A stretch of 64,000 nt of DNA from Toxonevra muliebris (GCA_963691655.1 OY829326.1:115603388-115667387), one strand, 5' to 3'; shown: positions 35,913-49,444, numbered from the stretch's first letter. The notes: a model not told the origin generated them from the sequence alone. Made by a program: numbers and translations.

Positions 35913-38900
35913 TATCCTAAGTTCTTAACAACTTAACTTATATAACTATTCTATAAATATTTATCATTAAGCGTAAGTAATAAACTATAAGATTTAATTC
36001 AACTCACAAACACCTTCGTATGGGTACTATATATAATTATTATGTTTGATCTGTAATTTGTAAACAAATTATTCTTCATTAGGTACTCAAAAAGCTCAAA
36101 AGGAAACATGCAAATGTGTATTTAGAATTATATAGTAGTAGTACTCAAATTATATTTTCATTCTATGATATATAGTTCCCAGGGCATGCATATGTATTCA
36201 CCATTAAGTTTCCTAAAAAATGGCCACTCAAATTTTAATGACCACCATGCGCCCACAAACAACAACTAAGAGAAATAATAACAACTTTAACGAAAACAAA
36301 ACATACCTACATATAACAGCAACCAAATAAAACACTTTCTGCAATGAAATTAAATTTTTGTTGATTTTAAAAAATGATTTCTTCATTAAACTGAAATTCT
36401 CAACTCGATGGCGGCCGCGCTGATTTGTTTGTACATTTTTGCACAAGCACATAAAGTTATAAACTTTGTAGCTGCCACAAAATTGAAAATGATTGAAAAT
36501 CAAAAATGAGAACTCTTCAAGTTCTGTTTTTGTTATTGCTGCTGTTGCTGCTGCTTTATGTTTGCATAAATGCCAATGTGAAAATTGTTGTTAATTATCA
36601 AAACAAAACTTTTAGTTTTTGGTGTAAAATTATTTGAAATTTAGAACAACACAAAAAAAGTATTTGATGAATAAATAAATCCAATCGTCATTATAATTTT
36701 TTAATCGAAAAAAATGTTTTTCATGTACATACATACATATATGTGACCCCACTGTGCGTATACGTAATATGTTGAGGCTGTTTTGCTGCCACAGAATAAA
36801 AATTCGCTTACTCTTCTACAATACAACAGCAATAGCAACAACTTATTACTATAATTGTTATTGTTTTTTGTTTTTGTATTTGCATAGTATAATAAAAAAA
36901 AAACACATAATCATAATCTGTTGTTTGTTACTCTACCTCTCAATGCTTTAATGTTGCTGCAATATTTTTTTATCCAAATACTCGTATATTTTCTTTTTAA
37001 TTTCTTTTTGATATTCATAATTTAATTTTAAGTGTATTTCAATAAAGATTTTTTAATGCTATTGTGTAGGTATATGTATATTTGTTTATACTAATTATTG
37101 TTATTTATTTATGAAAGTGTTTTAAACTGTATGTAATATAACATTTCATAATCTTTAATGTTTAGATATTGGGCGGCTTTTATTTTATGACTCACAGTGA
37201 TCACCTCCTAAATAGAGAGTGCCTTTAAGCAAGTCATTATAAACCCTCTAGCAAATCTAGACATTTCCTATGGGGAGGTTTAATATTTTTATCTCTTTAA
37301 AATTCAAAATGTATGAGCTACCCGAAGTTGGTGTTGTGAAATACTTGGTTCTTTTTTTTTTTTAATTATTGCTTAACTCAAACGAAAATGGGTCTAAGCT
37401 TTATACATACATTTCAGTAGTATTCCGATTTATAACCAGTTTAATTTGTTGAGGCGCAGCAACTCAAGTACAAATTTCCAACAAGCGTGGTTATGGTTCT
37501 AACGATTCTAACCCTTTAACGCCCGAATTTGAATAGCTCTTGAGTGAAACTTTTGTAGTGAAATCATGGTTACTTAGGGTTTCAAGAAGCATAACACCAA
37601 ATTTCATACCTCTATAAGATTCGATTGATTTTTATAAAAGGTCAAAAAAATCATCATGAACAACAACTGGATAATCCTTTTTACTCCAATTTTTTGATTT
37701 CCGTGTTCTCTTATCTTGTATAAATATATTTAATAAAATCACTTTTTGGTTAGTAATAGTTAAAAACAAAATAGTACATAAGAATTTATGAAAAATTTTT
37801 GGACTTTGGTTTTTAACTAGACTTCAAAAACTAAAAATTTAAAATAAACACATATATTAAAGATAGTAAAACTTTTATTTTATGCCAGATCAAAGTGAAT
37901 GTTGCTTCTATCCAAAATTAGATAGGAACGAGTTAATGGTTCCCTCATCGATTCGCATGTACAGGGCATGACTTTCACGCACGCAACTGAAGCTCTTAAA
38001 CCTTATTCAAGACGCGAACGCTAAAACTAACAAAAGGCAGTCGGAATTACAGATCTATTGATTGAAAAATTCTCGATACATGTCGTAATTCCATTCTACC
38101 GTTATTACTATAGTAGATTTTCTACGAAATCCGCGTCTGGATGTCACCAGTTCGTATATTATTCAGATTTATACGAGCCACAAAATAATCTCAAGCATTC
38201 CACGTGAATACGATATTATTATTATTATTATATTTCAGCAATCTACACATTAAGTAATTTTCTCTGTTTATGGAATAAGCGCCCAAAAATATACTTTTTC
38301 CTGATCAAATTCTTTCCTATCCTTCCCTTTTCCCCCTTTTCTCTTCCTTTCCTAAATCATCAAAGCTTTGTAATTATAATAGTATCCCCTGTGTGTTAGA
38401 GCTGCCAACTTTTTCAAACCACAGACCCGTAGATTTTACTCCCATATATTAATTTCATAATTGCTCATAATTATTATTAATTTATTCCCCGTTGTTTGAT
38501 TGAGTTCCCCATTGAATTGTGCCAATTTCAATTACCAGTAAAAGAATTTATGTCATTCCCCGTTAATTGATGCCTTCTTAATTAAGTTCTCCGTTTAATT
38601 GCATTAAAAATTCTGCGCTTTCACATTAAAATTTACTAAAATTTTACCGGCCATTTGTACTTACCATACAAATAAAAATTAATTGTGTAAATAAATTTGG
38701 TTTAAAATAAATGGTCTGACTCGTTCCAGTTACAAACCTTACACAATCCATCGTTTTTACTACAAGCAAAATAGTTTAATGGTAAAAACCTTCCTCTAGC
38801 TCTAAAAATTAGGGAGATATTACAAGAGAAATTATCTCTAATATAGAAGAGAACGATGTTGTAATTTAGTTGATATATTAGAATATTGTAATCAGGGATC

Positions 38901-40285
38901 GAATCATCTTTTTCGCGGACGTACAAAGGACCATGAAAAAGAGAGTATTTTGTATGTATTTGTGAGAGAATTACGTAACGAGTAGTTAATTCACGGAAGA
39001 GAACGCTAATTCTTTTGCAAAAGTGGGTAAAAACAAATATAACAGAAAAATTCTAAATAATCGCGTAATACAAGAAAGCTGTAAGCAAATCGTAGGTGTA
39101 TAAAAAATGCGAATGTTCTAAAACCCTAAATCGTATTACATAGCTAGTTTAAACTTAATCGAGCTCTATTTTAAACAAATTTTAAAAAATATTCTTGAAA
39201 AAAAAGTGGAACCAATTCAAACTGAAGCGCTTTTCCTTAAATAAATAAAAGGCAGGTGCTGTGATATCATTAGCAAACAGTTGTCTAACGATATATTTCA
39301 TCTATTTTTTGCACCCGTTTATTTAATTCGACTTTAATTTTTAGTTAATTTTTAGTCGACTCATTTAACTGGGTATTACTGAGCTTGTTTCGGGTAGAAA
39401 CTGGTAATAGCAATAGCAGTAATAATAGCAGTAGTAATGGTTCTTTATTTCTTCAAAAGTATGTACATTATACTAAAACTTAAACTAAACTTATACTTAT
39501 TAAAGAACATTCGACTTTGACTTATAATACGTCGCACAGTGGTCTGAGAAATTATTCTAGCCCTACATAGGTAAATCAAAAAATTTCATGTTGCGAATTC
39601 CAATGACCATTACGATTTCTTATCTAAAAATAGTTGAACCCCCTATTTTCAATTAATGTTCATCAAAATAGATCAAGACACGTTGTCACGGCAACGGTAA
39701 AGTTGGTTTTTGTTTGGGCTGAATAACAAGGTGGCGCGAGGACATATATGCTGGTATTTGATTTTTTGTTTTTTCTTCAGAATTCCGTTGGTAGTATCCG
39801 TTTTTGGGGAATATTGGTACATTTTTAAAGTATTTTGTTGCGCGTTTGGATTATTTCAACAATTGGTAAGTATGTGGCAACTTTTTAGAAAACTCGTTAT
39901 TTTTGGTTTTAAAAAACGAAGAAAGCAATCTTTACAAAAAGTGTCTTACGAAGTTTTAAGTTCTAGTAAAGATTAACTTATTTCTTATAGCATAATTAAA
40001 GAGGTAAATTAGGTTTCATATCCGTCGGCGTCCGTCCGTGAAATTTACAGCCCATTTACTGTAGCCGCGTAGGGTAAATTTTAAAGTATTTTAAATGATC
40101 TTTTCTTACACTTTTGGGTTAAAATTTCTCGAAATTCTGGCATGATGAGAAAATTCTACATCTATTAAGTTTCAGCAAACAAGCATACATATATACGTGG
40201 GAAATCATTGCTAATTCAATGAAAAAGGTCGTAATTAATTTGTAATTTATGCAGAAAGTATTTTTAGTAACCCCTAGGGTAAATG
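35913..40285. other. Gene-free AT-rich stretch
   Basis: No recognisable coding sequence. An open frame at 39710-39976 encodes 88 mainly hydrophobic and basic residues with no family resemblance; I do not call it a gene. A GAGGCGCAGC-type short GC-richer patch occurs near 37450. Trinucleotide tracts (GCAATAGTA-like) occur near 39405-39440 and ATT repeats near 38215-38235. Confidence 0.5.
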
Positions 40286-40286
40286 C

Positions 40287-41125
40287 ACCAGTATCTTTCA
40301 GGCGGAAATATACGCCATAGACAGGTGTGTTTACTTCAACCTCAAGCGAAACTATCGTAATCAGAACATTGCGATTCTAACTGACAGCCAAGCGGCTATC
40401 AAAGCACTCGAATCCTACCAGGTAAAGTCTAAACTGGATAGGGACTGCCTTGAGAAACTAAATACGCTTGGCTTGCAGAACAAGGTCTGGATACTTTGGG
40501 TTCCAGGCCATGTAGGAATAGAAGGAAATGAGAAGGCAGACGAACTTGCCAAAAAGGGGGCAGAAACCCCATTTGTAGGACCCGAACCCTTTTGTGGAAT
40601 GGGAAAAAGGTCTCTAACCATACTGTTAGAGAAAGAAGAGAACCAATTACGAGCGTCATACTGGGATAATCTATCAGGGATGGAGCAATCAAAAACTCTT
40701 TTAGAAACGCATAAACTAAAAAGATTTGGTGATTGTATGAACTTAACAAAAGAGAATCTGAGAATTATAACAGGTATTCTGACAGGGCATTGCAGGCTGA
40801 ATTATCACCTAACAAAACTGAGAATATGCGACAATGAGTCGTGTAGATTTTGTGGGGAGGAAACCGAAACTTCAATATACATTTTATGACAGTGTCCAGC
40901 GCTCATTCAAAGCCAGAAAAAGTACTTGGGAGACTACCAAATACCAGACGACATGCTGAAACAACTGGAAATAGGCCTTATACTAAAATTTATTGCAGTA
41001 ATATGACTTACAGAAATACTATAATTCTTTAAGAATTATAGGGACTGTAAGAATACTATAATCTTTGAAGGGGGCACAATAGTTTTTTAGGACGCAGTGC
41101 ATATCCCCAAACATAATAATAATAA
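40287..41125 (+). pseudogene. I-group LINE ORF2 3' end, RNase H domain
   Basis: The frame from 40287 reads TSIFQAEIYAIDRCVYF, LTDSQAAIKAL, VPGHVGIEGNEKADELA and GPEPFCGMG, then a C-terminal finger (CRFCGEETETSIYIL). TGA at 40887-40889 interrupts it and it resumes in frame with QCPALIQSQKKYLGDY to about 41002. The stop falls where related copies suggest a residue before QC, so a TGG-to-TGA change is likely. The RNase H glutamate (FQAE), the SDSQ-type aspartate and the KADE aspartate are present; the first, YTDG part, is lost by 5' truncation. The 3' tail ends in TAA repeats (about 41110-41127), common for I-type elements. It is about 50-60 percent similar by eye to the copy at 10430-11530. Confidence 0.88.
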
Positions 41126-41469
41126 TAGCCCCTAGTGAAATTTTCCGTAAAATATTTACTTTTTGGCACTTTTAAAAAGGGCCTAACTTTCATATTAGAC
41201 AGATTCCGAAACAATTTCCAAAAAAATTTTCCATAGTGTTTTTCGCAGTGGTTGAAACTTTCTTAAACATTTCTGAACTTATCAGCATCTCAAAGTATAA
41301 AGTTGTAAGCAAATCCTAAATTCGTCGTCGATCTCAAAGCCCACTGTTATAAAACGGATATTGATGATGATTCTGGGGATTTTATTTCACTTTATTTCCT
41401 TTAAGAAACACAGTCCGTACCGAACTTATATTAACACTGCTCAGTCGTTGTGGGCGGCAGAGCTAGGCG

Positions 41470-42000
41470 TGTAGAAGTACGATTACTTTGGTACTTAACA
41501 GTAATCGTACTCTAAAAAATTTTGAGTACAAGTACATGAAGGAATCGTACTCAAAAAATTTCGAGTACGATTACAGTAATCGTACTGGAAATTTTTTGAG
41601 TACGATTACAGTACTCGTTTTGGTTTGATTGCAAAATAATTTGTATTAAATATTTGAAATTTGTTCATAAAATGTTTGAAAATATAAATATATCAGCACT
41701 ATTTGAAACTTTATACTTGCGTTGGTCATCTGAAGACCAATTCAGATCATCAGTAGACGACATCACCCATAAATAGTTATTTTTTTTTAATGAAATTGAA
41801 AATTCAGAATACCACAAGTCTGAAGTTCACAAAATTAACTATTAAAAAATTTCTGTTTTTGCTGACCACGTTGCAGTTGTGACATTTGTCTCAAGAATAA
41901 CTTATAAATTTATTTATGTTTAAATATGTATTACATGCATATGAGTAATTGTACTCAAAATACGAAAAAATAATCGTACTCAAAAATTTTTGATAATAAT
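41470..42000. repeat. Non-autonomous repeat with iterated GAGTACGATTAC motif
   Basis: GTACGATTAC or its complement occurs at least six times between 41479 and 41610, including the palindrome GTACGATTACAGTAATCGTAC centred near 41570. The related forms GTACTCAAAA and AATCGTACTCAAAAATT recur near 41950-41985. Between the two clusters is AT-rich non-coding DNA. Probably a MITE-like element with subterminal repeats; ends not fixed. Confidence 0.6.
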
Positions 42001-43255
42001 AAAATAACCACCCTTGGTTCCTCATTTTATGTTGTAAAATTTACACTTTCAAAGAACAGACACAAATTTAAAATTATCATAAATGAAATATGTATGCAAA
42101 ACTAAATAGATTGAAATAAATAAAATACAATACATGATAAACATGACACATCATTGCGCCAAAAACTGACAATGACAAAAAGGAAATGGCAAAGGCGAAA
42201 CAATATGATCAAATATTTTTGACAACTACATACACAAAACTGTCAAATTTTGCGAAATTTTTAACAGAATGAGCTTCAACAGCGACGGCAACGACAAAAG
42301 CTACGCAAAAAAACCAAAACGAATGTATTTAATGCGAACCGCAGGCAACAACAAAAAAAGCCGCAAACATTTTGCTTAGAATTTTATAATCCAATTTTTC
42401 ACGCAACCACAATGAAGATTCCAACAACATACAACAATAATACAAAAATATATTTAGTTATGTCAAACCACAAAATTCAATATGAATATGACACTGGAAA
42501 TGTCAAGTGGCGGCGCGCAGTGGGGAAAAGCGCGTACAAATGACAGCAGCAACCAACAGAAAAAAAAAGGATAAAAAGTCCTTTGTGTAGCATATCATGG
42601 CAGTGGCAGAGCGAAGCGTTGTAACGGTGTATTATGCATTATGAAATTATCCTTTTTGCCTCTTTATGTCATATGAGACATTCGGATCTCGTGGGATCTA
42701 TTTATTTTGTAATATGTATTTATATTATGACTACATTACATGCAGGGTATAGTAAATACTTCAAAGTGTTGTATGCCGGAGTGTTTTTTTTTTTCTTTTT
42801 TTTTGAACTTAGGAAAATGTAAAGAATGGGAAATGTTTCTTTCTCCTCTTCATGTAGACAATTGAAATGCACTTGAGAGTGTGGCGTAGATGTGACATGT
42901 GAAGTGCCAGGCGTATATACATAGAGTGTAGGAAGTTAGCTTCGTCTGACGTTTAAAAACGAAAAAAAAAAAAAAAATATTTGACACATCAAATTGAGGA
43001 ATTTAAAGAATAGCATTTATAGTTGATAAGCTTAAGGAATAAATTTTTAAAAGATGATGACTTCTTTTGAATGCCATATGCAATAACTATTCTCATTTTT
43101 GGTTTTAAGACATTTTAAATTGCAAATATATATAAGGAGTGCGTCAATAGAAATCGGTGCTCAAACAAAAAAATTTCTGTTTTGTTTAACGTAAATTTTC
43201 ATCAAAGTTATAAAATGATAATAAAAACAAAATTATCAATTTCGAAGCGAAAAAA
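42001..43255. other. Gene-free AT-rich stretch
   Basis: No coding similarity. A- and T-runs occur at 42785-42805 and 42961-42976. CAA-rich simple sequence lies near 42280-42440. Confidence 0.55.
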
Positions 43256-43259
43256 TTTT

Positions 43260-43640
43260 AACTTTTTCTGAAACAACTCTCATTAAAGCCTTAATTGTAG
43301 TTTAGATGTCAGTTTTGCTGCCGTTAATTCCCTTTTTATTAGAGCCCAATATTTTTCGACTGACCAGAGTTCCGGATAGGTTCTCTTTTCTAACGACGAA
43401 AATTACTGCTGGTTGATAAAATTTTTATTAACCAGCATTCCGATCCGCTACTTACTGAACTTTGTAGGTCTTCAGACAAGCTTCTGCTTTCACTCTTCAT
43501 ATAAATGATTCAGAGCATTCCGCTAACCAAGCTGTTTTTCTTCCTGACAGGCAAGAATTTCTTTTCGGCATTTTCACCACTTTGTTACTCTTGTCGCGGT
43601 CCCACGACCTTCCTTTCTGCCGGTTCCCTATTTTTGATTG
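43260..43640 (-). pseudogene. Decayed Tc1/mariner-superfamily transposase C-terminus
   Basis: On the minus strand near 43385-43310, translation gives RTYPELWSVEKYWALIKREL. This resembles the PELRPIEKYWALVKREL block carrying the last catalytic residue in a group of insect mariner-superfamily transposases. Upstream minus-strand sequence to about 43640 is basic and interrupted by stops. Ends and family are unclear. Confidence 0.55.
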
Positions 43641-43683
43641 ATGCAAATGTTCGCCTTAAATATTCCTATTACTCAGGATTTTT

Positions 43684-43902
43684 GTTTTTTTTTTTTTGGA
43701 TTCAATTCTCTACCTGAGAATCGAACCCGTTGAACTGGTTATCCAATCAAGCATTTTTATGCACTAAGTCACAGAAGGGATTCATTTTATTAGAACAATC
43801 CTTAAGAACATTTTTAAAGCATTTACTTCCCATCTGGGAAATGAACCTGAGGCAACAGGAACTCCAGTCTAGCACTCAATCACCAGGCCACCGAGGTAAC
43901 CT
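43684..43902 (-). mobile_element. tRNA-derived SINE, two-unit, copy 1
   Basis: Read on the minus strand it begins GGTTACCTCGGTGGCCTGGT, with an A-box-like TGGCCTGGTGA and a B box GGTTCATTTCC. A linker (TTCTTAAGGATTGTTCTAAT) follows, then a second tRNA-like unit with B box GGTTCGATTCT and the end GAGAATTGAATCC followed by an A-run. A second copy lies at 62018-62229. These are retroposed pol-III-type repeats rather than tRNA genes, as the acceptor stems do not pair well. Confidence 0.88.
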
Positions 43903-44029
43903 TGAATCAATTCTGATTAGCCGCCATGCTGGACGTGCCAATAGGATGCACGTTACAGTGCAACTTGTTACTAAATATATTCGGACTATATTAAATCTAA
44001 AATTTCAGCGACAGTTTATAGATGTCTAA

Positions 44030-47000
44030 CTTTTAAAAAACCTTGATAATGGTTTAGTTTTTGGGTTGAATTTTCTACTGAATTTTAAATGGTTTAACTT
44101 TTCTGTTTTCGATCTAAATCCTGGTTTGATTGTATGTCAGAATTTTGTTTTGATTTTAGGTCTGAATTTTAAACTGATTTTAATTTTGATTTGGTGTAAT
44201 TCTTAGTCCAAATTGCGTTCCAAATTTTGGCTCAGACCAGCGTTTACTCAGCTTTTGATCCGATTTCTGATCTTAATTTTGGTTAGCTTTTAATTTGCAT
44301 TTAGCGTTCTTTTGGCCTCAGATTTAATCTAACTTTGAGTTGTGCTTGAAATTTTGGTTTGAGTTGGCTTGATTTTGATACGAGTTTTGGTTTGAATTTC
44401 AGTCCGAAACCGGACAGTTTTTGTTTAATTTGTTGCATAAATTCGGTCTAAAGTTTTGTCTAGTTTTGGTCTGTATTTGAGCACAATTTTTTTCGTATGA
44501 ATATTTATCTGAATTTTGGTTTGCTTTCGTTCGGTATTTGGCGTCTTTTTGACCTAAAGTTTTGTCTAACTATTAATCTCAGTTGTGGTCCAAATTTTTT
44601 CTAAGTTTTGGTTTGAATTTTGAACTGCTTTTATTTAGGATTCGGTCTTAGTTTTGTTGGAATTTTTGATACGATACGTGGACTGAATATTGTTTTTTTT
44701 TTTTAACAAGATGTTGGTCCGAATTTAGTCTAATTTTTATCTAGATTATAAATCTGAATTGGGTCCTTTTCTTGATTTGAACTTCGATTATGAAAAAATT
44801 TGGTATTAATTTCCACCTAAATTTCTATCCGATCTTAATATAAATTTTGGTCTCAGTTTTGTTCCAGTAATATTTTAATTTTTGGTCGGTATTTTTTGGT
44901 ATGAATATTGATAAAATTTTGCACGAGTTTTGGTATAGGTCAGGGTTTTAGTCGATATTGAGTCTGATATATATCCTTTAACGTAGTAAAATCATCCCTT
45001 CCCAAACCCCAATCCTAGAACCGCCACTGTGAACAATCTTTTGATTTAGAATAAAATTTTTAAATATTATTTGGTTTTTCAATTCGCCACTTAATTAATA
45101 GCCCTTAAGTATGATTACACAGTCCAACAAATTAAGACTTTTTGGCTGCAACAGAATAGCTACCCTATAACGCTGAAAGGGTATGTTGTGTAGACCATTT
45201 TTGTAAAACAAACTTATAGTCCAGCACGTCTCATTTTTTTTTTTTACAGTGGGTCAAATTTTTTTTATTTTGGTCGAAGGGAACTGAATACTAAGTGCAA
45301 AAATTGTTATAAATTGATATCTGAGGAAAATCTTATTGGCAAAGTTGTATTATAGAATTTTACAAGGGATATTTCTGTAGAACATTTTAACCCTTTAGTT
45401 ACTCTTTTTATGGGACGATTTGGCATCTTTTTTGATAAAAACCTGAAAAGTTCTTTCAAAAGAGACATTTAGGGATTAAAATATTCTACAAAAATATTTG
45501 CCAGAAAATTTTACTAGGGGTCACCGAAGACATAAAAGTCATATATATAACAATTAACGGTTACTAAAAGCAAATAGTTTTTTACTTCTATTAAAATTGT
45601 AATTTACGCAGAACTAACACGCGCTTGGTATGTGATCTGCCGGTTCAATCCAAGTTATGGACGTAGAAAATGCCAGTACCCAGTCACCGCCTTTATATCA
45701 GGTCAATATCAGGTCAATTTCTCAAGCTGTACATATAACATTTGGGATGAAAATTTTGGACAAACATTTTTTCTAAAATTTTCTACTTTTAGAACCTCTA
45801 CATTTACACCCCCTACTTTGGGAGTTGGAACTCAACTTAAAAACATTCAAAATGTACTGTCTGCTGGTCAAGCATTAGCGGCAAAAAGCAGCATCGCTGC
45901 AACAGTCCCTTGCTGTTAAATACGTGATCAGCAGACAAATATTGGCGTTTTAAATGCTTTTGTTTCTGCAAATGTGCAATACTGTATGGCCGAATATACC
46001 ATACGTGTCTATTAGATCTTAGTCTCTACAACATTTATGAAAATCGGAAAAATCGGCGCCTGACACCTGGGAACGTCCTCTTGTTGGTCAAAATTAATGT
46101 TACAGTTATCTAAATTAATCATAATGATAAATTCACATTATACAATAGTATAGTGGCTAGGCTGCTATTTTCGTTTAGTAACCGTTAACCGTTATATAAA
46201 TGACTTTTATGTCTTTGGTGACCCCTAGTAAAATTTTCTGGCAAATATTTTTGTGGAATATTTTAATCCTTAAATGTCTCTTTTTAAAGGACTTTTCAGG
46301 TTTTCATTAAAAAAGGGTCAAATTGTCCACTAAAAGGAGGAATTAAAGGGTTAAAATGTTCTACAGAAATGACCCTTGTAAAATTCTACTACGAAACTTT
46401 GCCAATAAGATTTTCCTTAGACATCAATTTATTACGCTTTTTGCACTTTTGTTTTACAAAAATGGTCTATAGAACATACCCTTTCAGGATTATAGGGTGG
46501 CTATTCGGTTGCAAAAATGCTGTTGGGCTGTGTTATTTATTTATTAGCACAAGTTCTCAGTTTAAACTGAATTTTGGTCAGGTTTCAGTTTGAGATTTTG
46601 TTTGAATTATGATGATGAGAAATATGGCCTGAATTTTGGACTACTTTTGTCCAAGTTTTGGTTTGAATATCGGGATGATTTTTTCTCTGAATTTAATTTG
46701 TTCTGTTTCTATTTTGATTTTTGGTTCGAATTTTGATCCGATATTTCGTTTTAGTTCTAATTTATTTTTTATTTGAATTCTGGATATAAATATTTACAGC
46801 TTGAATTTGGTTTAATTTATGTCCAAAGTTTTGGTCTTAATTTGGATTTTTTGAGATTCGAACTCAATATAGGACTAAATTTAAGTCTGATGTTTTGTTT
46901 GAATTGTGGATTGCTTCTTACCTTCTTCTAATATTTGGATGATTTCTGGTCTGAGATTTGGTCTGATTTTTGTTCATGTTTTGCTTTGAATTTTAGTTCG

Positions 47001-47115
47001 CCTTTGGTGTGATTTTTGGTTTGATTTTTGATCCGAATTTTTATATGATTTTCATCCAAGTTTTGGTTTAAATATCGGAATGATTTTTGGTCTCGATTTG
47101 GGACCTGCATTGAAT
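44030..47115. repeat. Degenerate TTTTGGTYTGAATTT repeat array
   Basis: About 1 kb on the left (44030-44960) and 0.55 kb on the right (46555-47115) consist of loosely repeated 10-20 bp phrases such as TTTTGGTTTGAATTTTGG, TTTTGGTCTGAA and GATTTTTGGTTTGA. Spacing varies, so this is a decayed tandem repeat rather than a clean satellite. The array is split by the fold-back element at 45117-46533. A solo transposon terminus, AACCGCCACTG, lies near 45020-45030. Confidence 0.75.
45117..46533. mobile_element. Fold-back element with ~360-450-bp inverted arms
   Basis: The left arm (45117-45570) starts ACACAGTCCAACAAATTAAG. The right arm (46173-46533) on the minus strand starts ACACAGCCCAACAGCATTTT. Shared blocks include AATAGCTACCCTATAA, GAAAGGGTATGTT and CATTTTTGTAAAACAAA. 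GTTATAAATTGATATCTGAGG aligns with a diverged partner, and inner ends GACATAAAAGTCAT and AACGGTTACTAAA also match. The left arm has an extra ~90 bp with a T-run. The ~600-bp centre contains an unrecognised open frame (45632-45919). No clear target duplication was found. Confidence 0.82.
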
Positions 47116-48370
47116 CGAAACAGTGTGTAATTTGATAAGTAGAGCAGATATTTTCACAATACGTTTGTTGTTGGACAGGTGTCAAACTTTCGCAATCCGC
47201 TCTTTAACAATGTCGCATCAATCCTTGAATACCCATAATATTTTACTAATTTTTATAGCAAAAACTATTAGAATAAATGCAAATCTTAATAACTTAATGC
47301 TCTAGCCCACTAATAACTGCATATATTGTAACCTGAATGCACAAATGGGAACTGCGATTCATATGCCGGGAAACACTTGTTTTTATATTGAAATCACCAC
47401 ATATGCTTATAAAATCAAGGCTCATCTGCTGTTGTGACGAAGGTATTCACCTGTTTCCGAATAATCCCGCCACAGTTCCATAGAAAATGATGTCTGGAAA
47501 TTTCTTGAGAGTACTCGAATATCTAGTAAGAATCAAAATTTATTGATAATACTCACGAATTTAATATCAGAAAATGGTAATCGTTTGATATGCTTAGTTA
47601 TGAAAGTTTCAAAATCTATCATATTTACACATAAATGATTTAATTAAAAAAAATAATAAATATAAATTTCTAACATTTCACTGAAAGAATTTAGGACTTT
47701 TGTGAATTGTCTGTCATAGAGCGGAAGATCGAAATCAAAACACACACAGCACGCATGTGGAACATCAAATGACAGCTAGAGCTATTACACTTTGGAAATT
47801 AGATCAAATTGTGCTGATCACAATGCGATCACGTCGCAATCGCATCACATGGCAATGCGCAACTCTTATGTAGATGCCAAACAATGTGAGAGAGCGACTA
47901 AACAATTCAGCGTCGTTCCCAATTTTGTAAACTAATTTTAGAAAATACAATAATAATTTTCAATTCGAATTGCAACATTAAAATTCATATATTTCTTCCG
48001 GAATGAAATGGTAAAAGCAGCAACGGGTAGCAGCAACAACAACTATAATTTAAAATCGAATGTATTAATAAAAAAACAAAAAAATGTTTAATATTTATCA
48101 AAATATGTGCACATGTGGTTGGCCACCGTAATCCGAATACACACACACACACACACACACACACACCCGTAAAGGGGTGAGGAGCATTAGCAGAGAGTTG
48201 AGGTGGGGAGAACGGGCGCAAATGTGTATGAATGAGTGATTTTGGCCATGTGGAATTCGTTTAATAATTTCACTTGACATCGACATCGTGATGTGATGGA
48301 AATTCAAATCGAATCCGAAATGGTTAATTCTTACTGTACAAACAAAACAAATTAAAAAATTCATATTTCT

Positions 48371-48405
<35 letters not shown>

Positions 48406-49440
48406 TTTGAAGGGTGGAGATTATTTATTTATTTTCATTAAATATTAGAAATAATAATTTAATTATTTATGAATACTTTTCGAGATATTTGTGTGAAATG
48501 TTTGTGTTATTTATGGGCCGTGTATGTACAAAGCGAGTAGTGTTTGTAATTGTAATTGCAGCAATGATTTTTGAGTCAAATCATTTGCTACTTTCAGAGA
48601 TCTTCCTAAATAGAGAAATAGCTGTCAATATTGAATTATTAAGACATATAAAATAAATATTTTTGCTATATTTGTTTAATTTTAATATACCAAAAAAGAA
48701 AACAGGAATATTAATATGTAGCGAATCGCTCATGCCAATAACTTGTTTTTGAGATTTATGAGTTGAAATTTAAAGCATTTAAAATAATCAAAAATTAAAT
48801 TCGTAAACAAAGAAAAAGTGTATCATCTTTGGATTTCATCCGGATGCGTATTTTCACTAGGCCCTTTGCCGCACAGGATTTACATTTCCAATTTGGGACC
48901 CACTTCATTTAAGTTTAAATTGTAAGTGCATCGCCCTTTTCAGCATTTGGAAACAATAATAAACATAATGTTTGCTATCCCGCAGTTGCTGAAAGCCTCC
49001 CTTTATGCTTTTCACGTTCTTTGATGACAAACTCACAGGAAAGAGCTTTAATGATGATATGAAAATGTGATATCTGTGATAAATGTGATCTTATAGTTCG
49101 TTCTAACTCTGATTAAAATTATGTTTTAGAATCGGGAATGCTGATTTCTTATAAATTACTTAATATTGTACCACGTGGCATTTCTACAAGATATTCCTAT
49201 CAAATGCAATATCCTCGGTAATCCGTCCATTAATTTTTTTTGTTTACTTGCAGATGGTTTGAAAAAATAATGCTTCACTGGATGTTGTGCTGTTTGAAAT
49301 TTACCAAAGGCTGACAATCTCATTCTTCACACATTCAAGAGATTTTTTGTTTGTTTTTAGTTGGAACAGACAAAAGAAGTATTCAAGAATACAGCACTCA
49401 GACAAGTTTTACGTCCATTGTACTATATTCTGTGTTCCCT
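47116..49440. other. Gene-free stretch with microsatellites
   Basis: It holds an AC microsatellite at 48139-48166 and a CT microsatellite at 48374-48402. The rest is AT-rich, with no convincing coding sequence. The open frames across the microsatellites encode V/C or T/H dipeptide repeats and are artefacts. Confidence 0.6.
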
Positions 49441-49444
49441 TTTG

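Noticed and set aside
39710..39976. 88-residue open frame
   Set aside because: No recognisable domain, start context or neighbour supports it as a gene.
45632..45919. 95-residue open frame in the fold-back element
   Set aside because: No family resemblance; it lies in the variable centre of the element.
48098..48221. Open frames across the AC microsatellite
   Set aside because: Dipeptide repeats produced by the microsatellite.
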